Made by a program: the position numbers and the translations under genes
The notes under the pieces: generated by a model
Told to the model about the DNA's origin: nothing
The model's database searches: none
The model's input: the letters and a program-made list of their open reading frames with translations, nothing else
Shown: positions 44,427-56,441 of the stretch, piece after piece
Numbering within the stretch: the stretch's first letter is position 1
Layout: every line of letters begins with the position of its first letter
Assembly (NCBI GenBank): GCA_032821775.1
Contig: JAVLRN010000003.1
Span: 992,001-1,056,000 of the forward strand
Direction of reading: 5' to 3'
Origin: Sanguinoderma infundibulare
Taxonomy: Eukaryota > Basidiomycota > Agaricomycetes > Polyporales > Polyporaceae
Length of the DNA: 64,000 bases

Positions 44427-47400
44427 TCATGAAGGTAGTCGGGTCGGGTCCAGCTTCGTAGTCCATGCCTGGAACTCCTTGTGGCTGGGCGCAGCGAGCG
44501 CATACGAATTGGAAGAGGTGAAGAGGGTGAAGGTGAGCTTTTTCTGGAATGCGCAAATTGAAGTTAGTTTCCACTGTGCGCTCAAGAAAAGGTAACGGCC
44601 GCCTACCCCTAGTAGAGCCTCCATCTCCGGATTGCTCTCCACGTTCACGCCTGTCAGGCTTATCACGCCTATCTCCTCGATCTCGTTCGAGTGCGCGAAC
44701 ATGTGGAGGTACGGCCTGCAGAAGGACGACCGTGTGTGAGCGAGAAGTGGTCGTGACGCAATGCAGAGAAGCGCGCACCTTCTGAGCACGAACCAGCGCC
44801 GTTCCCAGACGTTCTCGTTCGCGTTGGTCATGAGCATCAGATGACCCTTCTTCGTCGGGCCGTCGCTGCATGTACATTAGCGCTACATCGAGCGACACCT
44901 GTCGTTGGAACAAAACGCAAACGCACCTTCTCGGCACAAGCTTCGTGCTCGCGTTGAGCTTGAGAGAATCGACCGACGTATCAGACGCCGAAGCCTTCCC
45001 AGAGTTCACGCTCAGGACGTCCGGCTCGGGCTGCTCCTGGCTAATGACAATCTATTCGCGCGCGAGTAGACGCAGATGATCAGCATCCGACGGCCCTTCC
45101 ACTCCACCGACATGCATGGAACGCACCTCTCCTCGGTGGCCGAAGCGCTTCTGCCAGAGCGCCAGGGCCTTCAGCGCGAGCTGCTGCGACCCGTCCGACG
45201 CCCATACGTCAGCGTCCTGCTGCTGGACCTTGTTGTTCGGGGAAGCAGCAAGGATGACCCTGATTGCCTGCACGTCCGCCGCGCGCCGTTCCATCGTCAC
45301 GAGCCTCGAATAGTCTTCGACGACAGAGACGCCCCTCGGCCGCCAAATCCCAAGTGCCTCCTCGCCTCGGACGTACTTCTCCGCGGTGTCCAGACGCCAG
45401 AGGTCCTTCGGCGAGCGCGTGAGCGGGGGCGTGAGCCGGACAGAGAACAGCGTGCTCGTCTTTGGCAGCACCTTCGTCGACCCGAACAAGGACGTCAACC
45501 GCGACGGCGGGCGTGCATCCCGCGGCTGGATCGTGACGGCCGTGTCCATGCTGAAATGCACCGGCTCGGCGCACGTCTCGATGGCCACCGACCACGACAC
45601 TTGCAGGAGCACGCGTTGGCCCGACCCTGTGACGCGGTTGAGCAAGATCGAGTTGTGCACGCTCGAGTCCCAGAGCGCTTCCGCGGTGATGCTCCCCGTG
45701 CCATCCGGCTTGTACTCGATCTTCTGGTCCTGCTGGAGCGGAAGCGTCGTGAGCACCTTCGAAGCCGACTCGTGCAGCAGACCCTTCGCGTCCAGGTGTC
45801 GGACGTTGCCCAGACGTATTCGAGTGACCTCTGTCCACGGAAGCTGCCGCCCTGAATGTGACGAGAGCGTGAGGATGATACGGCGTTGAAGGCCCTGGTG
45901 TAACTGGAAAGAGCCAGGGTCGAGATGACCCGAAGACACGACGGATACGGGCTTGTACGTTCCATCTGGGGCGAGCTCGCAGACCTGCAGCCACGCAGTC
46001 GCATCATGACTCTGCTCGACTACGAAGTCGTTCTCGGATCGACGCATGGGGGGCAGAGATGTCGGCATGCTTTGCGGCGTGCTCACAGACGACGAGCCGA
46101 TGCTCGACGGGATGCGCTGCTCGCGCATCTCATCCCAGCGCTCCATTCGTTCAAGATACGTAGGTTTGAGACGTGCATAGAACTCGATCGGCGCGTAGCC
46201 CTGACGGAGGTAGGCCAAGACCTTTGCCGACGCGACCATCGAGAAACTCCGGCGGAACTTCAGCTCGGAAGGAGAACCCGTGTCCAGATCTACCGCAGTC
46301 GAAGGGTACACCTCTTCCGATGTGAGAGAAGGTCCCAAGAACGACGACAGCCGGACCTGCAAGTGGACGAAGGAGAAGTCATGGTGCGAAAGCCCCTTCA
46401 CTTGGTCGACTATGAGGTAGAACGTAAGCTTGCTGCCGGGCGGGACGGTGCCCGGCACGGGGGACGTAGCACGTGTGGAGGAGGCAGAGGAGTTGGCGTG
46501 CTTGGGGGATAGGACCACGTTCGAGATCTTGATTTCGATTCGACATGAACCAATGGCCTCGGCGGTGTATCTGCAAAAAATGGGCACGACAGAGGAGGAG
46601 GACAGCCTGCGGGATAGGGGCGCCAATGAAAGCAATGCGTTTCCAATAAACGAGTAGTCGGGGGGAGGGCTATCGTAGAAAGGTTCCTCAGAAGAGAAAT
46701 GCTGGGAATAAGAGGGTCGATCGATGAAGGTGGTGAGGTTCCGCATGCGCTGGAGCTGCTGCTGAAGACGATCCAGCGACCAGACGTAGATGGCACTATG
46801 CCGCCTGTCGATGACCTTGACGGCAACTGAGGGCTGGGTTGCGGACGCAAGGACAGGGTCCGCGACGTCTCCGAACTGGTCTAGTCCAGCAATAGAGTCA
46901 ATCGCCGACGCGGGCGCGGCGAGAGAACCACCAGCAGCGACGGCAAAGTTGTATTGCACGTCCTTTCCGAGCTCCTTGCTACAGACCAGGTCAAAACCTA
47001 CGACAACGCAAACAGACACCGCTACGCACCTGATGACATTCGCCTCCTTCAAGAGCACAGCATTCGACAGCACAACCTCAGCCATCGAGAAAGACCGGTG
47101 GGCACGCCACCTGTCGAGGACCTTCCGGATCAGGCGTAGCTGCCTCGCAGTGTAGATGACCGGCTCAAACGCGGCGTCCTCCAGCTCGGTCTCGCCCCTC
47201 GCCCGCGCATCCAGCAGGCGCTTCATGTGTACCTGCACGAGCTTCAGCTGGCGCTCCATCTGCTCCTTCTCCACTTTGAGGTCGTCCGCCTCGGACGACT
47301 CCGCGATCGCCTGCAGCCTGCTCTCGAACTCGACGCGCTGGTTCTCGAGCTGGCTTTGCATCTCCTTCAGGCTCTCGCCCATCTCAGGGCTGTCGTGGCT

Positions 47401-50312
47401 CGTCATCGCGTCCACACTAGTGTCATCCGTGAGCGCGTCCACCGGCCGCCCGGACTCGCTCCAGATGTCATCCGCGTGGCTGAGGCTGCTCTCCGGCCGC
47501 TTTGCGTTGTGGTCACGCATGGTCTTCACCTTGGTGATCTTCTCGAAGAGCTTGTTCAGATCCTCGTCGGGAAGGTTGTCTAGGGACGGATCGAGGCCGA
47601 GCCTGGCCAGGGCTGCCTCGCGCTTCGCAAATGTCCAGTCGACGTCGTTCAAGTCAACGCTAGACCCCGTTGGCGAGCTTGGCCGTGTCGAATCAGCGAG
47701 TTCAGCAGCGGTGATGCTAATGCTCATCTGCGACTTCGCTCTGGCACGGTCTCGCTGCTTCCGTACTTCCTCCGGGTTGTTGAACCGGAAGACGTGGTGC
47801 TCACCTGTCCGATATTAAATTCGTCTCTCTCATGAAACGAATGCAACTAAGTACGTACCCAGGATTATACGGTAACCCGAACGCAGTTTATAAGCCTAGA
47901 CAACGGCTGTGAGCTTAGAGCTGCACCGAACGATTGCGCGACTTATAATTACCTGTCCCGGTTCGATCTGCCTGCCATTCAGGAACTTAAAAAGCAATGA
48001 ATGATGAGCCTGTCGTAGAAGATGCGGTAGATCCATACCGTAACGGCGTTTGGCATAGCATGTAAAGTGACCTTGCCATCGGTGTTCTCGAAATAACAGT
48101 GCTCCTCGGCGATGCTGTCTCCACTGAGCCTGATCGCACAAGATTTCTCGCACTCTAACCTCCCGACGTCCGTCTTGCCCGGCTTCAGCTGGTAGATTAG
48201 ACACTCGCTCATGAGAGGGTCTTCGTTCTGCAACACGCCAGTCATCAGCCAACATGAACGGCGCACTCAAGCTCCAAGAGATCTACGACGCACCAAATTG
48301 ACCAAGTGGGGCATCCGTTTCGGTGTGTGCACGCCCACGTTGTTCTTCTCGACGCTGATACCGAGCTCCTCTAGGGCCTGTTCTCGCTCCCGCTGGATAT
48401 CCTGCGTGCGCAGCATCTTCTCCTCCCACGTCTCGTTCAAGCTCTGCATGAGCTTCTCGCTCGTCTCCAGCTGCTCCTGGAGCTCGGCCTTGGTGACCGT
48501 CTTGATCGTCCCGTCCTTCGCCTGATACGTGACCTTTTGCTGTGCCGCCGGAATGGTCGGGTCGAAGACGGCCTCCGAACTTGCGCCAGAAACCCGTGCT
48601 AGAGGTGCGAGCGAACTCAGCGGATATATGCGCCCACATCGGAACCTTATTACCTCGAAGCATCTCGAGCTCCTCCTTGAGCTCACGTACAAGCTTCGCG
48701 TTGGGGTCTTCGTTGATGACGGCCTTGTTCTTGATCTTCTTGGCCTGGTCGGCGTAACGCAGCGTACTGAGGGTCTCTTCGTACTGCACGTCGGCGGGGG
48801 AGATGGCAGCGATCATCGCCGTCTTCGAGTTTCCTCCCAAACTGTCTTTCAACAGCCATGTCAAGACCTACCACACGATTCTACTCAGTTTCCAGGGGGC
48901 AATCAAACTGAGATATGGATATGGTACGTACGGAGTCACGGTAGGGAATGAAGTCCTCTCCCTTGCCCTTCTTGCCCTTCTTGCCCTCCGCCATACTCGC
49001 AGTCGCGAGCGCAGCAATGACCTTCCCCAGCGTGGTGAGCGACTTGTTGATGTTCGCACCCTCCTTGAGTCGCTGTCCGGTAGCACCTGTCGAGTTGGCT
49101 CGCTCGGAACCGGCAAGATCGACGAGGTTGATGCGCGACACCTTCTCCGTGTCGAGGTTGGTGTCCACATCGTGCCTCTTCATGGTCAGCAGGAGTGTAA
49201 AGACGGCATGCGAACGAGAAGAGCTATTCCAGCCGCCACCGTCAATCGAGCATCCTAATGCATACGTCGAGAGGAGGGGGGAAGTAGGACGCACGTTTCG
49301 TTCATGTTCGTCGCGGCGACGGTACGGGCCTTGTTTCCCTCGTCCATGAGTGTCATCATCTCGTCGTAGCTGTTGACGACAAGTTTCGACAGATCCTCGA
49401 CGTAGGGCCCGAGACTTGGGTGCTCACGGACCCTGAGGTTGCCGGTGTTCTTGGGGTTGAGCAGGTCCCGGACCTTCTCGTTGTAGATTTCGATGTAGGA
49501 TACTTCTACGGTGAAATTAACGTTGGGTTCCGACTTCTTCTGGTCAATGCGGGAGAATAGCTCGGAACACGTGAGTGGTATAATGCCCTTGTCGGCGCCG
49601 TCTGTAAGGAGAGTCATTGAGAGGAAGGGGTGGCGACCAGAGTAAATGTACGCACAACCCATCATACTGTGAGAGTAACATTCGTTATTGGAAGGAAAGT
49701 GGGGCTAGGAGAGGAGGACGCACCTATAGGACTTGCCGGAACCTAGCGTGCACACACATGAGCCTCCATCTCAAGTTTCATTCGACTGTGGTCCACACGC
49801 ACCTGTCTGTCCATCTGATTCGGACATGAGCATATTTGCAGGAGGATCCATGGGCGAAGGACTCACAAGCCACAATACACGCATTAAAGCCGGCAAAACC
49901 ATGGTCAAGCAGCTCCTTGCCCAGATCGTCGTACAGAGTTTGCTGAGAGCAGTAGCCAGGCTCGTTCCTATCTCCTGCGGACCAATAACTCTTATCGAAA
50001 GCGAAGTTCATGGGCTTGCGCTCCGTCGCACGTCCCGAGGTCGCTTGGGCACCGGCGGAGCCAGGCTCGGGGGGGTCTAGGATCGTCTGGTTCCCCTCCA
50101 TGCGAACGAGACATTTCGCGCCGCGCGCGATCTCTATTGGCAGGGACCGCGATTGTCATGTGGCGAATGATGGGATGGAAGGAATCGAAGGGATATGTGA
50201 GCGGGACGGACGCGAGGACGCGCAGACGAGCGGAAAAACACGAACCGCGAGAGTTCAGGGGACGGCATCGGACAACGACCTTGATGTTTCCATCGCTGCC
50301 ATGTTCGGCCAT
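44427..50312 (-). CDS. Kinesin-3 motor (Unc104/KIF1A type) with FHA and PH domains
   Basis: Eighteen exons, complement of 44427-44543, 44607-44715, 44779-44865, 44927-45051, 45127-46978, 47030-47804, 47859-47895, 47953-47985, 48039-48227, 48294-48598, 48654-48867, 48932-49223, 49295-49601, 49656-49666, 49724-49742, 49803-49814, 49867-50133 and 50246-50312, close to 1605 aa. The motor domain has [13 protein letters not shown]-loop GQTGSGKS, switch I NETSSRSH and switch II DLAGSE. Neck/coiled coil, an FHA domain ([24 protein letters not shown]), a long stalk with coiled coil, and a C-terminal PH domain ([19 protein letters not shown]) follow. Kinesin-3 carries early endosomes and other cargo to microtubule plus ends in hyphae. 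The P-loop region is split over three tiny exons. Confidence 0.95.
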
Positions 50313-51814
50313 GGGCTTGGGTGGGCAGTCGTGTGCTCCGAGTGCTGCAAGACGTCGACCACAAGCAAGTCTATAGGGAGAAGAGAACGAGTGTCGAGGA
50401 TGGAGGAAAATAGCAAGACTCAAGAGAGGCTGCTGCCCGAGCGCCCACGACGGCCCAAATTCGTTTCAGTCGCAGCTTGTCTCACCCAGCCAGACTCAGC
50501 ATGATGCACGTCCATGCGCGTTGCTACGCCGATTTCTCCGGCCTTCTTCCTCCCCCTCGTGTTTTCCTTCTCGTCTTTTGTTTTCTCTCGGGCCTCACGA
50601 AGACCATCGACGCAACCAATTGGGACGGTGGAGAAGACATCCATCCATGCAGGGCCATAGACAACGTTGAACTACTACACGGCCAGCCTCGAGTCCAAGT
50701 GAGGCTGTCTCGACTAAAGTACAACAACTCTTCTATTCACGTGCCACTCCTCCGACATTTCGACCACGACACCAGCCTCAACTACGGTTTCAATTCCCGA
50801 AGGAGCGCGGTCCGCCAGCTTTCCTCGACGTGACTGATCCGCCCCGTACCCTCTTCTGCATTCTCAAATATCCACACGGCCCATGACGACGTTCTTATCG
50901 AACTAAGCAGGCTCTATAGGACTCGATAGTCGTCGCATGTCAGAGCCCACAACACTGTCAACGGATGCTCCCATCCGCTGCGGCACAATACTCTTATCAT
51001 CGAGTGCCCTTCACCCAGATTACGTTCACAGTCGAGCGTGATCGATACAGTTCGGTCCACTCTCTTCCACCGTCATCCATTATTGTGCGTATAGTATGTG
51101 ACAATGGAGACGGAAAGGACTCTTGATGCTGCGCATAATGCAGCGTTTCCGCTATCGAAGGATTCAGAGCGGCCGCATGCATCGATAGCCACCACGATAT
51201 CCCCTGCAACGTTTTCCGGGTGGAAAAAGTTGCCTGAACGTGCATCTGGCCGCGGCATAAACAGGTGTGCGATGCGTGACATGCACGTTGACGTACCCGG
51301 CCTGTTGCACTCGGTGCCGGAGGCAGATTGCCCAGCGGTGGCGCGTATCTGTGAGATCCGGGGAGTAGACGACCTCGGCGCGGGAACATCGTCAGTCGCG
51401 GCCGGCCGCATATATGCGCCTTGATATCGCTGTGTGCGCCATGGCGGGCGAGCACCGGAGCAAGCAGATGGGCGAGTGTGGTCGACGTTGAGGACGAGCA
51501 AGGCGAGAAAGAGACGGGGGAATCGGGGCAGGCGATGGACTCGTGGCGTGGAAGCAGTGCCGTCGCTCAAGCGTGTGAGTGCGTCTGCCACAACGCGATT
51601 CAACTTTCCCTTCCTCCGCCCACCGTCGTCCTCGACGCCCTCGACGCCCTCGAGGCTTACAACGCCTCCTCCACCGTCCTCCTCCCCGATCTTGCCGCCC
51701 ATTCCGCGGCTTTCCCACTCTTGCTGAGCTTGGCTTCTGTCTTCTGTATGCGACGGCCACATATCCTTGCACCCGCGTCGGTCGACTTCTCACTTGCCGA
51801 TACTCGTCACCGTC
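50313..51814. other. Divergent promoter region (kinesin-3 and LIM-binding gene)
   Basis: This 1.5-kb non-coding interval contains long open frames on both strands (for example minus 51073-51762) with no conserved pattern; they are taken as GC-driven chance frames. A 5' UTR of the LIM-binding gene is likely near its right end. Confidence 0.4.
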
Positions 51815-54800
51815 ATGAACGTTCCTCACCCAGATATGCTTCGCCAAGGAGTACCGAACATGCACCAGAGTCTTATGACTCAACCACTCTTCCCCCAACA
51901 ACCACAACACGCACAGCAGCCTAACCAGCACAACCTCGGACTCCTTCAAAACAATCAGGGCGCGAACCCCGGTCTCGGTATCATCGGCGGCCAACCCGGC
52001 CCCTCCAACCCAAACTACCCCATGAACATGCCCCAAGGCAATCATCAGCGTCGTCCTGTCTTCATGTCTACACAACCCAATGGTTCTGGCCTCCACGGAG
52101 GTGGTGCGGGGCCTCCCCACATGGCCGGTCTCGCGCCTAACCAGATGCAAAGCCTGCAGGGTATGGGTGGCAACATGGGAGGTTTTCCTGGAGGTATGAT
52201 TCCTCAGCAGAACATCCGGCGCGTTCAGTCCCAGCCCTTAGGACAGGCCGGCGCGCATATGGGCGGGATGCAGCCGGGCATCATTGGCGGGATGGGTGGC
52301 ATGCCCCCCCAAATCCCTGGGATGCATCGCGGTATGAACCCCAGCCTCCAGATGCGACAGCAGCCCCAGCAACATGGCCAGGGCGGAGGTGCGATGTCCC
52401 CCGAAATGGGTCTCCCAATGGGCAGAGCCGGGCCTATGCCTGGCGCGACCCAGCTTCAACCCCACGCGCGGACGGGTTCCGGGTCGCAGCTCATGTCCAC
52501 CCTCACCCAGCCAGCGAATCTCGGTCAAGGGCAAGGGATGCCGCACAATTTTGGAAACCCGATGTCGCTCCCCCACGGTCACCACAACCAGTCTTCGCAG
52601 TTGGGCTCCTCCACGCACGTCGGCCCGTCGGGGCAGCAGCCGCCAAACATGGGTCCCCAAGCGGCCGGGAACCGTGCGCAGATGGTGACGCCCGACAACA
52701 ACATGTTCATGAACTTCCAGAACACGCCCATACAACCACCACTTTCTCACGGCGTTCCGCGAATGCAAATGGACAACATGAACAGCTCGCATTTCGGCAT
52801 CGCGCCCTCGCCCTCGCCTATGAACTCCGGAGGCGACATGTCCCAGCGGGGAAATCCACCGATGAATCCGATGACTCCCGCGCAAGCCCTTGGCCAGATG
52901 GGCCAGATGAACGCCGGTGGAGACAGCTTTTCGACGGGTTCGTACGGTATGGGACAGCCGCCAATATCTGCTCCACCTCGCCCGCCTTCCCACAATGCCC
53001 CCCACAATGGCTTCCCGATGGCGTCCTCTCAGCCGCAACCCTCTCTTCCTCCTCAACATTCACCCCGCCAGCCCGACCACCTTTCCAACGCCATGCATCC
53101 TGGTGCGGCAGCGATGCAGCGTCCTCAGTCTCAGCCGCAAGCGATACATCGACAATCTCCGATCCCTCCCCCCAGTCATGTTCGCACACCCCGCGGCTCT
53201 CAACCCTCTCTGCCTATGAACGCAAGCGGTATGCCACCACCAGTACGCGTCCCTACAGCTAGCGGCCAAAGTCCACAGGGCCCTTCACATCCACCCCCTC
53301 CACCCGCTGCTAGCGCGCCTCCGTCAGCGCATCCCGCGCAGATAGCGCCGCGACCACCAAGCGCGACGGCAGGTGCTGCACCCGCAGGAGCGCGTGTTCC
53401 GACTCCTTCCACCAGCACTGCACCACCCGGAGGACAGCAGAGTGCAGCTGCGGAGGGTAGCCAACCGCCAAGAACGAGTGTACCGCCATCAGTGCCGGCG
53501 CCAGGCCCATCCGCTCCTGTCCCTCCCGTTCAAGCCGGCCCTCCGCAACAACTTCGGAAGTAAGCGTCTGGGCCTCGAGTCTTATTTGCTTCCGGCAGCT
53601 AACTATGGTTACAGTGCCGTGTACCCAGTGGGATTCGGGCAGGGGATTAACCGATTACTGCAGTTAAGTGGTGCGTTAGGCGTTGATAGCAAAGAGGCAA
53701 GTTTCTGTCAAACGACACAATGCCTCCCAGCTAATGTGGGATTCAGCGGTTGAATATGGCATACTGGAGCGGCGTCGTTTCCACGTATTTCACGGAGAAG
53801 GCTACGATGAAGCTGACTCTCTGGAAGGACAATCAACAAGTCGAAGCGAAACCGTTCGGTGCGTCATGGTTTCGAAGCGGACTGCGTACCGCACATTGAC
53901 AGCCGAATTTAGAAATCGGCTATCCCATCTTCTCGCGGTTCTTCCTCGTCACGAGCCAATCAGGAGTCAAAACCCAGACTCTCACCATCGACGGCGCTCG
54001 GGAAAGGATCGTCAATCCTATGCACGCAATTGTCGAATGCCCCGCCGCTCAGTGGACGTTCCGCTACACGAACGGGTACAGCATCACACTTCGCGGCCCC
54101 TTCACCGCGGAGATCGTTGTCCTACCTTTACCTGTCGTCCAGCAGGGATCTTCCTCTCAGCCACTCCCAACGTACGTTCTGAAGTTGGACCGACTGCAGT
54201 TCGATGCGTTCTGGCACGACAAGTACATCGCTTTCGAGGCGATTCACGGAGATCGAATACCGGATTCACCACGTGCGGTACCTATGTCGCCGGCTAGCGC
54301 AGCGAACCCGAACGGCAAGGCTCCAGAGGAGGCGACGCAAGGCGACCCCAACAGGTTCGACGAGCCCCGGTACATGATCGAGAACGCTGTGATTCCCGCA
54401 GAACCCATCAACGCCTTTGGTATCCCACAAGCTACGATGCGATGTCTGGAGGTAAGTCTGACATGCTGCACGTATCCCGGCATACGCAATGAACATCCCT
54501 CCTTCGCTGCAGCTTGCGGAAAGCGTTTCGCAAATGTCAGACCTTATCCAATTTTCTGTCACCAAGAAGTTGGGACCTTGTGGTACGTGTCACTCTAGTA
54601 TCTTCACAATGGAAGCCAATCTCATCTTGCGTGCCTCGCAGATGCCTTGCGAGCCTTCGCAGAAAAGCTCCGAGAAGAACAGCGAGGCAATTACAACGGC
54701 AACCTTGTTATGAGCGCCAGCTCGACTTACTCGGAAGTTCCGAATGGTATGGCAACAGCAACTGGTGGACCGTCTATCTCCTTTGGGAACGTCGGAAGTA

Positions 54801-55114
54801 TACCCGGTCCGTCGCAACCTTCGGCCAGCGGCGACCAGCAAAACGCCGGTCAGCCCGACGTCCCAGGCAAGTCCGCGAAAGCCGCACCACAGCCGCCACA
54901 AGCATCGGGCTCGACGCCATCCGCATCCACACCAGCCTCCGCACCGACTCCAGGAGGGGCGCCTCCAACTCCGTCAATGACCAATGCGTCGCTGAAGCGC
55001 AAACAGCCTCCCGGTCAGCGGACAGGGGACGACTCGCCCACGACCGCGAACACAGACCAGCAGCAGCCGGCGAAGCGGCAGAATCGAAAACGGGGAAAGA
55101 CACAAGGGTCATAA
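51815..55114 (+). CDS. LIM-domain-binding (LDB/NLI-type) transcriptional cofactor
   Basis: Six exons (51815-53559, 53615-53681, 53747-53858, 53913-54451, 54513-54582, 54642-55114) close to 1001 aa. The first 580 residues are a disordered Gln/Pro/Gly/Met-rich region. The LIM-binding core follows: NAVYPVGFGQGINRLLQ, AYWSGVVSTYFTEKATMKLT, LWKDNQQ, IGYPIFSRFFLVTSQSG, FRYTNGYSITLRGPF and HDKYIAF. The tail ends in a basic AKRQNRKRGK nuclear-localisation-like segment. LDB proteins dimerise and bridge DNA-bound factors in the nucleus; in mushroom-forming fungi such cofactors are linked to development, although that role here is inference. The donor of the second intron (gttgat) is weak and is the least certain junction. 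ATG 51815 is the first ATG in frame. Confidence 0.82.
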
Positions 55115-56441
55115 AACTGGCCGCACCCGCCCGCGCCGCGGACGGTGACCGACTGCCTTCGCTCTCTGCTCGTCTCGACTACTTCTACATGTTCCCCTCT
55201 CTCCTCACCTGTCCCTGCGTCCGTCGTCCGTGTCATCATCCCCCCGCTGTCCTTCCCATGTGTCATCTGTTCTCGTGGATCTCGCTGCAATCATCGCTCA
55301 ATCGATATTTTACTCAGCATAGCATATACGTAGATTTGTATCTTAGTATTACTCTCGGGTCGCGTTGCGGAGGACCGTTTCTTCTACTCTTCGGCGAGGA
55401 CCAACCAGGCTGTGAGCACCTGTTGTCTTATCAACTTTTCTATTTATCCTGTCCTGTACTGTATACTAATCATCTATCACTCTCCCGCCTTCTTGGTGTT
55501 CGATCTGATCTGTGGTCGGTCGTCTGTACGTGGGGAGGGCACAATAAGTGGTGCACACGCCGTGACGATCATGAAAGGCTGCGCATGCGCAGTGACAGGG
55601 TCGAGGTCGGGTCCCTCGCTGACGACTTGACTCGGCGACGATGCCTGCAGTCCACACGCCTAGGATCGGCCTCTCCGCAATCTGGCTCTCCGATGAAGAC
55701 GTGGTGGTGTTTTTCTGGGCCACGTGCGAAACTGTCGCAATCGTTTAAATGAGTCACTACTTGCGTTTTATTTAAGTGGGAGCCAACGTCCACGCGTTCG
55801 CGACGGACATGGCATTCGCTCCTGCTTATCGTTTAGTGGCCGAAGATAGCGGCGTCTGCGATGTAACCCCGATCGGACATAAGATCCAGCGGCAGGTTCA
55901 CGCCTGGCGAGAACTCGAAGCGAGCTGGACTCGATACCGCTCGCAGCGATCGGCCGAACTCGAGAAGCGCGAGTACACCACCTCGGCAAATGGCAACCAC
56001 GTACATCGAGCGCACATAGCTATAGAGTGCGCAGGGTCAGAATCTACCTGCCTAGCAGCAACTCTGGCACCGCCCTGGGTGATACAGACGACCGGTTTTT
56101 GAGGTTTTGCTGTGTTGCTTCCATGACGCGATGGCACCGACCAAGCGACGAGACAAGCCAGCTCTGGGGTTGACCCGTATTTCTGGACCTCTGACGTCGG
56201 TGCCTGTTACGTTGTTTCCACACACGTGTACATCATGACATAGCCGGGACAAGAGCATACGACGCATAGGGTATACGGCGCATACGATGAATATGGGGCA
56301 TTAGTATTAGAATACACACGATAGCGGTGGTGCGAGGAAACGAGTGCGCTTGCGATGGATGGAGGAGGGCGGCGGGCGAGATGTACACGTAGAGATTTGA
56401 GAAGCGGGCCGGTCGACGGTCCAATCTTGGTCGTGTGCGTA
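55115..56441. other. Convergent intergenic region
   Basis: This lies between the LIM-binding gene (+) and the PNUTS-like gene (-). A plus-strand open frame at 55776-56102 has no coding signs. No RNA gene or repeat was recognised. Confidence 0.45.

Noticed and set aside
51073..51762. 229-codon minus-strand open frame upstream of the LIM-binding gene
   Set aside because: No conserved motif, no introns, and located in a divergent promoter region; likely chance.
55776..56102. 108-codon plus-strand open frame
   Set aside because: No conserved motif or splice sites, in a convergent intergenic region; not distinguishable from chance.
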